DNA of 57,990 nt, from NCBI GenBank assembly GCA_024709165.1, contig JANJXF010000142.1, forward strand, positions 1 to 57,990, given 5' to 3'. Origin of the DNA: Thiobacillus sp. Its GTDB lineage: Bacteria > Pseudomonadota > Gammaproteobacteria > Burkholderiales > Thiobacillaceae. Shown here piece after piece: positions 9,303 through 19,316 of the stretch; position 1 is the first letter of the stretch, and each line of letters begins with the position of its first letter. The notes under the pieces were generated by a model that ran no database searches, had not been told where the DNA came from, and saw only the letters and a list, made by a program, of their open reading frames with translations. A program made the position numbers and the translations under genes.

Positions 9303-9779
9303 ATGAAATGCAACTTGCCCCATCCTGCCTCGTTTGCCGCCGCGCTGCTGCTCGCCGTGACTGCGCTCGCAAACACTGGCGCGACCGCCGATCCCACGCC
9401 GTCCCGCCCGGCCGAACTCGCCGCAGCGCAGGAAAAAGTCGTCTATCACGTCAACGACGCCACGCGCGCACGCATGGCCATGCGTAATGTGCAGAATCAC
9501 ATCACCGCCGATCCCGACGCGAAGATCATCGTGGTCACGCATGGCGCGGGCATCGACTTTCTGCTCAACGGCGCAAAGGACGACAAAGGCCAAACGTATG
9601 AGGCGCAGGTCGCGGGCCTGAAGGAGCGTGGCGTCGGGTTCCGCGTCTGCCGCAACACCCTCAGGGGACGTAACCTTGACGACGACGCCGTCCTGTTCGA
9701 TGCCGAGGTGGTTCCTTCCGGCGTCGCGGAGATCGGCCGGCTACAGGCCAGAGAGGGCTTCGTCTACCTCAAACCCTGA
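9303..9779 (+). CDS. Secreted DsrE-family protein
   Basis: Signal peptide; KVVYHVNDATRARMAMRNVQNHITADPDAKIIVVTHGAGIDFLLNG...YEAQVAGLKERGVGFRVCRNTL; FxxC cysteine typical of DsrE/TusD fold; RBS GGAG upstream. Confidence 0.85.
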   Translation: MKCNLPHPASFAAALLLAVTALANTGATADPTPSRPAELAAAQEKVVYHVNDATRARMAMRNVQNHITADPDAKIIVVTHGAGIDFLLNGAKDDKGQTYEAQVAGLKERGVGFRVCRNTLRGRNLDDDAVLFDAEVVPSGVAEIGRLQAREGFVYLKP

Positions 9780-9795
9780 CACAGCGAGGGGCGCA

Positions 9796-10344
9796 TCAGG
9801 CGCCACGGATGAAGTGCTCGCGGTAGTGCTTGAGCTCCTCGATCGATTCGTAGATATCGGCAAGGGCCTCGTGCTTGTTGGTCTTCTTGAAGGCCTCCGG
9901 CAAACTGGGATGCCAGCGCTTGGCGAGCTCCTTCAGCGTGCTGACGTCGAGGTTGCGATAGTGGAAAAAAGCTTCCAGCGCGGGCATGTAACGCGCCAGA
10001 AAGCGGCGGTCCTGACAGATCGAGTTGCCGCACATCGGCGACGTGCGTGCCGGCACATGCTGTTTCACGAAGGCCAGCATCTGCGCTTCGGCATCGGCCT
10101 CCGAGAGGCGCGACACCTTCACCCGCTCGATCAGGCCGGATTTTCCATGGGTACCCTTGTTCCAGCTGTCCATCGCGTCGAGCACGGCGTCCGGCTGGTG
10201 CACCACCAGCACCGGCCCCTCGGCGATGGTGTTGAGATCGGCATCGGTGACGACGATGGCCAGCTCGATGATGCGGTCGGTATCGGGCGCGAGCCCGGTC
10301 ATTTCCATGTCGAGCCAGAGCAGGTGGGTGGGATTTTGCGCCAT
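9796..10344 (-). CDS. orn: Oligoribonuclease
   Basis: [45 protein letters not shown]...[17 protein letters not shown]. Confidence 0.96.
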   Translation of the reverse strand: MAQNPTHLLWLDMEMTGLAPDTDRIIELAIVVTDADLNTIAEGPVLVVHQPDAVLDAMDSWNKGTHGKSGLIERVKVSRLSEADAEAQMLAFVKQHVPARTSPMCGNSICQDRRFLARYMPALEAFFHYRNLDVSTLKELAKRWHPSLPEAFKKTNKHEALADIYESIEELKHYREHFIRGA

Positions 10345-10460
10345 GTGGTTTTCCTGGATTGTGATGCCGGTATTTTCGCATAGACCCTGCGTACGGCGGG
10401 GTGGCAGCGAATGCGTCTTGCGTCCATAATAAAAGTGTTCGAGTTGACCGGAGCTCCACA

Positions 10461-10769
10461 ATGAAAGCTATCGTCCTGTTCCTCTCCGCTTTTGCCGTGG
10501 CTGCCAGCGTGCACGCCGCACCGTCTGCCAAGGGCGACGCCAAGGCCGGCAAGGTGCTGCACGACAAATCCTGCGTCAATTGCCACGTCGGCATGTTCGG
10601 CGGCGATGGCAGCGGGATCTACACGCGCGCCGACCGCAAGGTGCGCACGCCACAGCAGCTCGCGGGGCGCATTTCCGGCTGCAATGCCAACACGGGTGCG
10701 GGCTGGTTTCCCGAGGACGAGGCGCACGTCGCGGCGTACCTCAACCAGCAGTACTACAAATTCAAGTAG
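10461..10769 (+). CDS. Small secreted monoheme cytochrome c
   Basis: Signal peptide [24 protein letters not shown] heme site. Confidence 0.88.
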   Translation: MKAIVLFLSAFAVAASVHAAPSAKGDAKAGKVLHDKSCVNCHVGMFGGDGSGIYTRADRKVRTPQQLAGRISGCNANTGAGWFPEDEAHVAAYLNQQYYKFK

Positions 10770-10778
10770 GAATGGGCC

Positions 10779-11120
10779 ATGAGCACCGTCACCGAAGAAC
10801 TCGTTCGCAAGAAATGCCTGCCCTGTGAAGGGGGCGTGGCACCGCTTACCGACGCGCAGATCACGCCATTTCTCAAGGGTCTTGTTGGTTGGCAGCGCGA
10901 CGGCATCAAGATCGCCAAGGATTACACGTTCAACGACCATTACCAGACGCAGGCCTTCGTCAACGCGGTGATGTGGGTCTCGCACCGCGAGGATCACCAT
11001 CCCTACCTCGTCGTCGGCTACAACACCGTGCGCGTCGAGTACTGGACCCATGCGATCAGCGGCCTGTCGGAGAACGACTTCATCTGTGCCGCCAAGATCG
11101 ACACCTTGTTCGACATCTGA
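10779..11120 (+). CDS. phhB: 4a-hydroxytetrahydrobiopterin dehydratase
   Basis: [15 protein letters not shown]...[61 protein letters not shown]. Confidence 0.93.
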   Translation: MSTVTEELVRKKCLPCEGGVAPLTDAQITPFLKGLVGWQRDGIKIAKDYTFNDHYQTQAFVNAVMWVSHREDHHPYLVVGYNTVRVEYWTHAISGLSENDFICAAKIDTLFDI

Positions 11121-11167
11121 GCGCTGTTGGACCGGTTCAAGCACCGCGTCATCGGCGAGTTGCCGCA

Positions 11168-12073
11168 GTGCATCGGCAACGGCGTGTCCTTACCCTGAAC
11201 CCGCTTTCGGGCGAGGTCGTCGCCGCCTTCAGCCGTCGCTTCATCGTCGCCACACCGGCTGGTGAACTCGCGTGCCAGGTGCGCGGCCGACGCCTGCAGG
11301 TGGTGTGCGGCGACCGCGTCGAAGTGCGCCGCGCCGGTGACGGCGGCGTCATTGAGCGCGTGCTCCCGCGCACCACCCTGCTGTACCGCTCGGACGCGTT
11401 CCGCAGCAAGGCCATCGCCGCCAACGCAAGCCAGATTGCCGTCGTGGTGGCGGCACGGCCCAGTTTCTCGCCGGAACTGGTGCAGCGCTGCCTGCTCGCC
11501 GCCGAGGACCAGGAGATGGCGAGCATCATCGTCCTCAACAAGGCCGACCTGCCGGAAACCGCCACGGCGCATGCGCGCCTCGAACCCATGGCACGCATCG
11601 GTTATCGCACGGTGCAACTGTCCGCACAGTCGGACGCCACCCCGCTGCGACCTTATCTGCAGGGCCACATCACCTTGCTGATCGGGCAATCCGGCATGGG
11701 TAAGTCAACTCTCGTCAACGCGCTGTGTCCGGGCGCTGGAGTCGCGACCGGCGAATACTCCGAAGCGCTCGACAGCGGTCGCCATACCACCACCCACACG
11801 CGCCTCTACCGCCTCGGCCCCGACACCGCGCTAATCGACTCTCCCGGTCTGCAGGAATTCGCCCTGCAACACCTCGACGACGCAGCGCTGGCCCGCGCCT
11901 TCATCGAATTCCGCCCGTTTCTCGGGCACTGCCGCTTTCGCGACTGCCGGCACATCAAGGAACCCGGCTGCCGGCTCGACGAAGCCGTTGCCGCAGGGGA
12001 CATCGACCCGGCGCGCCTGAAGCTCTACCAGATTCTGCGGCGGCGACATCTAGACGCTACGCAGCGACGTTAG
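11168..12073 (+). CDS. rsgA: Ribosome small subunit-dependent GTPase A (GTG start probable)
   Basis: VVVAARPSFSPELVQRCLLAAE, LLIGQSGMGKSTLVNALCP, HTTTHTRLYRL, DSPGLQEFAL; start inferred from the RsgA-like N-terminus. Confidence 0.93.
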   Translation: MHRQRRVLTLNPLSGEVVAAFSRRFIVATPAGELACQVRGRRLQVVCGDRVEVRRAGDGGVIERVLPRTTLLYRSDAFRSKAIAANASQIAVVVAARPSFSPELVQRCLLAAEDQEMASIIVLNKADLPETATAHARLEPMARIGYRTVQLSAQSDATPLRPYLQGHITLLIGQSGMGKSTLVNALCPGAGVATGEYSEALDSGRHTTTHTRLYRLGPDTALIDSPGLQEFALQHLDDAALARAFIEFRPFLGHCRFRDCRHIKEPGCRLDEAVAAGDIDPARLKLYQILRRRHLDATQRR

Positions 12074-12273
12074 CGCTATCATCCGGCGTGTGGCCACCGG
12101 TAACGGGCGACCCAGCATAAGCGGTCGAAACCGGCGCCAGACTGGCTGTCGGCCAAACCGGAATCAGCTATAGGGCATCGTAAGCCGGGGTTCAACCCGA
12201 CACGCCTGAATGAAGTCCGGCCCAGGGTTTGTTGGATGATCCGGACACATTGCCAACCCAAAGGAGACACGAC

Positions 12274-12783
12274 ATGAGACGCCTGTTCGCCGCATCACTT
12301 GCGCTGTGGCTCGGTTTCTTTCCGCCGGCGCAGGCCGGAGGGCGGTACGTCGCCCCGCCCTACGCACCGGCGAAGGCGGTATTCGATATTTATCTCGACG
12401 ACCCGGCCAAGCTCGGCAGCGCGCTCTTCTGGGTACGCGCCCTGCTCAATCCGCTGGTGGAAGCGCCCTACGGCTACGCACCTGAGGATCTCAACATCGT
12501 GGTAGTCATTCACGGCACCGAGATCGTCACGGTGGCGAAGAAGAACGAGGCGAAATACCGCGACGTCGTCGAGCGCATGCGCTATTACGCCAGCCTCGGC
12601 GTCGCATTCAAGGTGTGCGGCGAAGCCGCTGCCGACTACGGCTACGGCTTGAAGGATTTTCAGGATTTCGTCGAGGTGGTTCCCAACGCCATTACCGAAC
12701 TCGTCCACTGGCAACAGCAGGGCCATGCGCTCGTCTTGCCGCAGATCATGAGCAAGCGATTCAGCGTGGAGGAGATTCGGTAG
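12274..12783 (+). CDS. Secreted DsrE-family protein (second copy)
   Basis: Signal peptide MRRLFAASLALWLGFFPPAQA; NIVVVIHGTEIVTV...MRYYASLGVAFKVCGEA; RBS AAGGAG upstream. Confidence 0.8.
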   Translation: MRRLFAASLALWLGFFPPAQAGGRYVAPPYAPAKAVFDIYLDDPAKLGSALFWVRALLNPLVEAPYGYAPEDLNIVVVIHGTEIVTVAKKNEAKYRDVVERMRYYASLGVAFKVCGEAAADYGYGLKDFQDFVEVVPNAITELVHWQQQGHALVLPQIMSKRFSVEEIR

Positions 12784-12786
12784 CTG

Positions 12787-12821
12787 GGTGAGCGGTGAGC
12801 AGGAAGCGGGAAGCGGAGTGG
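12787..12821. repeat. Degenerate heptanucleotide repeat
   Basis: GGTGAGC GGTGAGC AGGAAGC GGGAAGC GGAGTGG. Confidence 0.65.
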
Positions 12822-12867
12822 CGGACAGTTCGTAGCTCAAATGCAGCGAGGCAGAATCCGGGTAGCC

Positions 12868-12888
12868 ACCCCTCACCCCTCACCGCAC
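12868..12888. repeat. Heptanucleotide repeat in opposite orientation
   Basis: ACCCCTC ACCCCTC ACCGCAC = minus-strand GTGAGGGGTGAGGGGT; overlaps the stop codon of the DJ-1 gene. Confidence 0.6.
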
Positions 12889-13422
12889 CAACCCCGCTTC
12901 CACCTCGCGCCGCGCGTCGCCGCCGACCAGCGCTTCGATGAGTTCGAGCGCAAAATCCATTGCGGTGCCCGGACCACGCGAAGTGACGACCTTGCCGTCG
13001 CGCACGACGGGGGCATTGCTCACGCTGACGCCGGACAGTCCGTCCAGCGTGCCGGGGTAGCCGGTGGCCTGCTTGCCCTGCAGCACGCCGGCTTCGGCGA
13101 GCACGCGCGGGGCGGCACAGATGGCCGCGGTGTAGCGGCCGGCAGCCGCCATGTTCTGCAGCAGGGCGATGATGCGGGAATCCTCGCGCAGATGCGTGGC
13201 GCCCGGGAGCCCACCGGGCAGCACGACCATGTCGTAATCGTCCTGCAGCGCGACGTCGAGGGTGGTGTCGGGAACGAGTTGAACGCCGCGGCTGGCCTTG
13301 ACGGTGCCGGGCTTGAGGCCGGCGACGGTCACCTCGACGCCGGCGCGGCGCAGCAGGTCGATGACGGTGACGGCTTCGAGCTCCTCGCAGCCGTCGGCGA
13401 GCGGAACCAATACTTTGGCCAT
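12880..13422 (-). CDS. DJ-1/PfpI family protein (YajL/ThiJ-like)
   Basis: MAKVLVPLADGCEELEAVTVIDLLRRAGVEVTVAGL...DMVVLPGGLPGATHLREDSRI...YTAAICAAPRVLAEAGVL. Confidence 0.94.
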   Translation of the reverse strand: MAKVLVPLADGCEELEAVTVIDLLRRAGVEVTVAGLKPGTVKASRGVQLVPDTTLDVALQDDYDMVVLPGGLPGATHLREDSRIIALLQNMAAAGRYTAAICAAPRVLAEAGVLQGKQATGYPGTLDGLSGVSVSNAPVVRDGKVVTSRGPGTAMDFALELIEALVGGDARREVEAGLVR

Positions 13423-13432
13423 GGCAGTCTCC

Positions 13433-13918
13433 TCAATCCCTGAAGTTCTGGTATTGCAGCGGGAAATCGCTGACACCCTTCTTCACCAGCGCGATGGTCT
13501 CCTGCAGCACGTCACGCTTGGCGCCGGACACGCGCACGCTGTCGCCCTGGATACTCGCCTGCACCTTGAGCTTGCTGTCCTTGACGAGCTTGACGATTTT
13601 CTTCGCCAGTTCGGTCTCGACACCGGTTCTTACCGTGACGCTGCGCTTGACCTTGTTGCCGGAGATTTTCTCCACCTTGCCGAGGTCGAGGCACTTGACG
13701 TCGATGCCGCGCTTTGAAAGCTTTTGCGACAGGATGTCGTGCACCTGGTCGAGCTGGAACTCGGTGTCGGCATAAACGGCAAGCACATGATCCACCTGCT
13801 CGACGCGGGCATCGGAACCCCTGAAGTCGAAGCGGGTGGAGACTTCCTTGTTGACCTGGTCGACCGCGTTGCGAACTTCCTGCTTGTCGACCTCTGAGAC
13901 GATGTCAAAACTCGGCAT
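13433..13918 (-). CDS. yajQ: YajQ family nucleotide-binding protein
   Basis: [41 protein letters not shown]...[26 protein letters not shown]. Confidence 0.96.
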   Translation of the reverse strand: MPSFDIVSEVDKQEVRNAVDQVNKEVSTRFDFRGSDARVEQVDHVLAVYADTEFQLDQVHDILSQKLSKRGIDVKCLDLGKVEKISGNKVKRSVTVRTGVETELAKKIVKLVKDSKLKVQASIQGDSVRVSGAKRDVLQETIALVKKGVSDFPLQYQNFRD

Positions 13919-14042
13919 CCTGTTCACTCCTCGTATTCTGCATGTTTCACATGGCCACGTCTCGCCGCGATTTCGGACGAGGCGGCAGCGCTCATCGGGC
14001 CGGGGCGTCCCTCCTGCAAGGGCGCCCGTGCACAGGAGGCTA

Positions 14043-14624
14043 TCAGGTGCCTGCCTGCAAATCCAGCACGCAGGATTGCACCGGCAGGCCGGATTCGTCG
14101 TGGAATTCCGCGGCGGCCATCACGCCCAGGCGCGCCACCGCTTCCGCATCGAGCGAGGGCGCACGATAGGCCGCGTACATGGCTCCGAGCGCGTACGGGC
14201 TGCCGCTGCCGTAGGCATAAAAGCGGGTGAACTCCTGCACGGTACGGTGCGCCGCCACGCCGAAGATGCCGTGCGGATTGGCGATCAGCACATCCATGCG
14301 CGAGGATTCGAGGTCGTCTTCCTTGTCCTCGCCGGTCTGCAGATAGTAGTGCTCCTTCAGCACGCCGTGCAGGGCATTCCATACGCCGAAGATATTGGCG
14401 ACGGAATCGAGCGGCGGCGGCGTTTCGAGCGAAGCGAAATAATCGGCAAGGATGAGCTTGAACGTCGCCGAACCGGTGACGGCGAGGTAGCTGTCGCCAA
14501 CGCGGAGGATTTTCTCGTGGTTCGCCACGTAGTCGGCGGATTCCTTGCCGTTGCCCCACTTCGTCAGCGTGTCCGCCGCGATGGCGACACGGCCTTCCTT
14601 TCTTGCGACGACGATCGTGGTCAT
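14043..14624 (-). CDS. Betaproteobacterial proteasome homologue (BPH)-type Ntn hydrolase, HslV-like
   Basis: [55 protein letters not shown]...[17 protein letters not shown]; Thr after Met as nucleophile, Asp17-equivalent, [11 protein letters not shown] resembles HslV GSGGPYAQAAA. Confidence 0.82.
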   Translation of the reverse strand: MTTIVVARKEGRVAIAADTLTKWGNGKESADYVANHEKILRVGDSYLAVTGSATFKLILADYFASLETPPPLDSVANIFGVWNALHGVLKEHYYLQTGEDKEDDLESSRMDVLIANPHGIFGVAAHRTVQEFTRFYAYGSGSPYALGAMYAAYRAPSLDAEAVARLGVMAAAEFHDESGLPVQSCVLDLQAGT

Positions 14625-14640
14625 GGCGTAGCGCGCATGC

Positions 14641-14955
14641 TCAGCCGAAGTGGCAGACGTAATGGTACGGCTCGCCGTTCACTTCGATATCAAAGCTGGT
14701 GTTGCCCGGCACCCTGAACGACTCGCCCGCGGTGCAGGCCTTCCACTCCGTTTCTCCGGCGAGTCGGTAGCGGCAGCTGCCGGCAACGGTTTCCATGATC
14801 TCCGGTGCGCCGGTGTTGAAGGTGAGCGTCGACGGCAGGATGACGCCGACGCTCTTCTTCGTGCCGTCGGCAAGCTGCACGGTGTGGGAGACGCACTTGC
14901 CGTCGAAGTAGACGTTGGCTTTCTTGATGACAGCGACGTTGTCGAACTGGGACAT
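14641..14955 (-). CDS. ppnP: Pyrimidine/purine nucleoside phosphorylase (PpnP, DUF1255)
   Basis: [65 protein letters not shown]. Confidence 0.93.
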   Translation of the reverse strand: MSQFDNVAVIKKANVYFDGKCVSHTVQLADGTKKSVGVILPSTLTFNTGAPEIMETVAGSCRYRLAGETEWKACTAGESFRVPGNTSFDIEVNGEPYHYVCHFG

Positions 14956-14957
14956 GT

Positions 14958-16187
<1,230 letters not shown>

Positions 16188-16197
16188 GATGGATGTG

Positions 16198-16437
16198 TCA
16201 GTTTGTTGAACCGGAAGTGTTCTTGTCGATGATCTCGACCTGGCCGGGGAAGCCGCCGATCTTGAGAATGTCGAGCAGGGTCGCCTGGCTCGCCTTCTCG
16301 ATCTCGATGCCGACAGGGCGGCCGTCGGCGGAAAGATTGATGACGATGCCCGGCTGCGCTTCCCAGGCGTGGTCGGGATTTTCCGGACTCAGCTCGATGT
16401 AGAGCGAATCCATGTCCTTGAAGTAGGCGATGTTCAT
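16198..16437 (-). CDS. DUF2283-like small protein
   Basis: [51 protein letters not shown]. Confidence 0.8.
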   Translation of the reverse strand: MNIAYFKDMDSLYIELSPENPDHAWEAQPGIVINLSADGRPVGIEIEKASQATLLDILKIGGFPGQVEIIDKNTSGSTN

Positions 16438-16467
16438 GTCCAGGTGCCAGGGTTCGGGGATGAACGG

Positions 16468-17385
16468 TCAGTTTTCGATCCTGCCGCGCAGCAGGTATTC
16501 CATCAGCGCTTTCTGCACGTGCAGGCGGTTTTCCGCCTCGTCCCACACTACCGACTGCGGGCCGTCGAGCACCTCGCCTGCGACCTCCTCGCCGCGGTGC
16601 GCCGGCAGGCAGTGCATGAAAAGCGCATCCGGATGCGCCATTTTCATCATGTCGGCGTCGACCTGCCAGTCGGCGAAGGCTTTCAGGCGTTTCTCGTTTT
16701 CCGCTTCCCAGCCCATGCTGGTCCACACGTCAGTGGTGACGAGATCGGCGCCGCGGCAGGCGTGCATGGGATCGGCAAAGTGCTCGAAATGGCCCGTGCC
16801 ATGAAGATTCGCGCGTTCCGGCTCGACTTCATAGCCGGGCGGTGTCGACACGTGCACATTGAAATCGAGCACTTCGGCCGCCTGCAGCCAGGTGTTGCAC
16901 ATGTTGTTCGAATCGCCGATCCACGCCACCGTCCTGCCCTGGATCGAGCCGCGATGCTCGATGAAGGTGAAGATGTCGGCGAGGATCTGGCACGGGTGGT
17001 ATTCGTTGGTGAGCCCGTTGATCACCGGCACGCGCGAGTGCGCGGCGAAGCGCTCGACGATGTCCTGCTCGAAGGTGCGGATCATGACGAGGTCGACCAT
17101 GCGCGAAATCACCTCACCGGCATCCTCCACCGGTTCGCCACGGCCGAGCTGGGTGTCGCGGGTGTTGAGGTAGATCGCCGCGCCGCCGAGTTGGTGCATG
17201 CCGGCCTCGAACGACAGGCGTGTGCGGGTGGAGCTTTTCTCGAAGATCATCGCCAGCGTGCGGTCGGCCAGCGGATGATAGGTTTCGTAGCGCTTGAAAC
17301 GCGCCTTGATCACGCGCGCACGCTCGAACAGATAATCATGTTCGGCGCGGGTGAAATCCCTGAATTGCAGGAAATGCTTCAGCAT
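16468..17385 (-). CDS. argF: Ornithine carbamoyltransferase
   Basis: FEKSSTRTRLSFEAGMHQLGG...FMHCLPAHRGEEV. Confidence 0.97.
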   Translation of the reverse strand: MLKHFLQFRDFTRAEHDYLFERARVIKARFKRYETYHPLADRTLAMIFEKSSTRTRLSFEAGMHQLGGAAIYLNTRDTQLGRGEPVEDAGEVISRMVDLVMIRTFEQDIVERFAAHSRVPVINGLTNEYHPCQILADIFTFIEHRGSIQGRTVAWIGDSNNMCNTWLQAAEVLDFNVHVSTPPGYEVEPERANLHGTGHFEHFADPMHACRGADLVTTDVWTSMGWEAENEKRLKAFADWQVDADMMKMAHPDALFMHCLPAHRGEEVAGEVLDGPQSVVWDEAENRLHVQKALMEYLLRGRIEN

Positions 17386-18566
17386 CAGGCCGCCTGTTGC
17401 AGGTAATTTCCGACCAGACCGGACACCGCGTCGACCAGCGCGTCGACCTCGGCCGCACCGTAGATCAGCGGCGGCACCAGCCGGATGACCTTGTCGGCGG
17501 TGACGTTGACGAGCACCCCCGCGTCGCGCGCGATCCCGACCAGTTCGCCGCAGGGACGGTCGAGTTCGACGCCGATCATCATGCCCTCGCCGCGGATGTC
17601 GACCACGCCCTGCACGCCGGCAAGAGCCGTGCGCAGCCCGGTGCGGATGGCCTCGCCGCGCACGCGCGCGTTCTCCAGCAGGCCATCGTCCTCGATCGCA
17701 TCCAGCGTCGCCAGGGCGGCGGCGCAGGCGAGCGGGTTGCCGCCGAAGGTGGAGCCATGGTTACCCGGCTGGAACACGTCAGCAGCGACACCGCTCGCCA
17801 GGCAGGCGCCGATTGGCACACCGGAGCCGAGCGCCTTGGCGAGCGTCATCACGTCGGGCTTGACGCCGGAATGCTGGAAACCGAACCAGGTACCGGTGCG
17901 GCCGATGCCGGTCTGCACCTCGTCCAGCATCAAGAGCCAGCCGTGCGTATCGCAGATCTTGCGCAGCTCGGCCATGAACTCCGGCGCCATGACGTTGACA
18001 CCGCCCTCGCCCTGCACCACTTCGGCCAGTACCGCGACCACGCTCTTGTTGTGTTCCGCCACCTGCCGGATCGCTTCGAGGTCGTTGAACGGCACCCGCG
18101 CAAATCCCGTCAGCAAGGGTTCGAAACCGGCCTGTATCTTGCGGCTGCCGGTTGCGGTCAGGGTCGCCATGGTGCGTCCGTGAAAGGATTTTTCCATGAC
18201 GATGATGGTGGGCAGCTCGATGCCCTTGTTGTGGCCATACAGGCGCGCCAGCTTGATCGCCGCCTCGTTGGCTTCGCAGCCGGAGTTGCAGAAGAACACG
18301 CGGTCCATGCCGGACAGCGCACACAGCCTGTCGGCGAGTGCCTCCTGGCGCAGCACGCGGTACAGGTTGGAGCTGTGAATCAGGGAAGCGGCCTGCTCGC
18401 CGATCGCCTTCACCAGTTTCGGATGCGCGTGTCCCAGGCCGTTCACCGCCACGCCGGCGACCGCATCGAGGTAACGCCGCCCGGTCTCGTCCCACAGGTA
18501 GGCGCCCTCACCGCGCACGAAGGCGACGGGCTGGCGGGCGTAGGTGTTCATCAGGTGCGTTGTCAT
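17385..18566 (-). CDS. argD: Acetylornithine transaminase
   Basis: YLDAVAGVAVNGLGHAHP...FCNSGCEANEAAIKLAR...LMLDEVQTGIGRTG...GSTFGGNPLACAAA. Confidence 0.95.
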   Translation of the reverse strand: MTTHLMNTYARQPVAFVRGEGAYLWDETGRRYLDAVAGVAVNGLGHAHPKLVKAIGEQAASLIHSSNLYRVLRQEALADRLCALSGMDRVFFCNSGCEANEAAIKLARLYGHNKGIELPTIIVMEKSFHGRTMATLTATGSRKIQAGFEPLLTGFARVPFNDLEAIRQVAEHNKSVVAVLAEVVQGEGGVNVMAPEFMAELRKICDTHGWLLMLDEVQTGIGRTGTWFGFQHSGVKPDVMTLAKALGSGVPIGACLASGVAADVFQPGNHGSTFGGNPLACAAALATLDAIEDDGLLENARVRGEAIRTGLRTALAGVQGVVDIRGEGMMIGVELDRPCGELVGIARDAGVLVNVTADKVIRLVPPLIYGAAEVDALVDAVSGLVGNYLQQAA

Positions 18567-18710
18567 GGCAGTTCTGGATCAGGCAGTCGTCGATACAATG
18601 CGCTGCACGCCGTGGCGGCAGAATGGAAAACGGCGGCCCCTGCCGCCGTGCTCGTCGTGCGAGAGGACATTATAGGCCGAAAAAAATCCCCTGCGCGCGA
18701 CGCCTCCCCA

Positions 18711-18737
18711 AACAAAAACGCCGCACGAGGCGGCGTT
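18711..18737 (-). terminator. Intrinsic terminator of rpsT
   Basis: Minus strand AACGCCGC-CTCGT-GCGGCGTT followed by TTTGTTT. Confidence 0.8.
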
Positions 18738-18759
18738 CGTTCGGGCGTGCGGCGAGCGT

Positions 18760-19023
18760 TCAGGCCATCGCCTTGATCGCGCCGGACAGGCGGCTCTTGT
18801 GGCGCGCGGCCTTGTTCTTGTGGACGATTTCCTTGTCGGCGATGCGGTCGATCACGCTCATCGAGGACTGGAAGACGCTCTGCGCGGCCGCCTTGTCGCC
18901 GGCAGCGATGGCCTTGCGCACTTTCTTGATCGCGGTGCGCAGTTCCGAGCGCTGGCTCATGTTGCGATTACGCTGCGCGGTGGCCTGACGGGCGCGTTTG
19001 CGGGCCTGGGCGGAGTTCGCCAT
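18760..19023 (-). CDS. rpsT: 30S ribosomal protein S20
   Basis: [39 protein letters not shown]...[18 protein letters not shown]. Confidence 0.98.
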   Translation of the reverse strand: MANSAQARKRARQATAQRNRNMSQRSELRTAIKKVRKAIAAGDKAAAQSVFQSSMSVIDRIADKEIVHKNKAARHKSRLSGAIKAMA

Positions 19024-19316
19024 GTGTTCTGCTCCTGTAAGCCCCACGCGACGCGCGGGGTAGAATTGTTCGCCAGTGTCCCGGCCAAGAATGGGCCCGG
19101 GTTCATCACAGCCGGCTATTCTAATGGAAAAACCCGCCAACCCGCAAGGGCAGCGCTGAACAAACCCGGAGCGGCCTTTCCGACATGCGCCGGAATCCAG
19201 TGAAACCGGGCGTCTGGCCCACGGCGTTCGCCGTGGCGACGATTTGTCCGGCACCGCCTCCACGCTTGCAGTCGGCCCGCCCGCCGCGCACAATGCGCGC
19301 AAAACCGCCGCCCGCC

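Noticed and set aside
12074-12273. GGAAT...CGTAA upstream of second dsrE as another ECF promoter
   Set aside because: Spacer is 14 nt rather than 17 and the -10 box differs; not counted as a match.
18567-18759. Possible sRNA between argD and rpsT
   Set aside because: The only clear structure is the rpsT terminator; no independent promoter evidence.
17397-18776. 459-aa plus-strand ORF
   Set aside because: Antisense shadow of argD.
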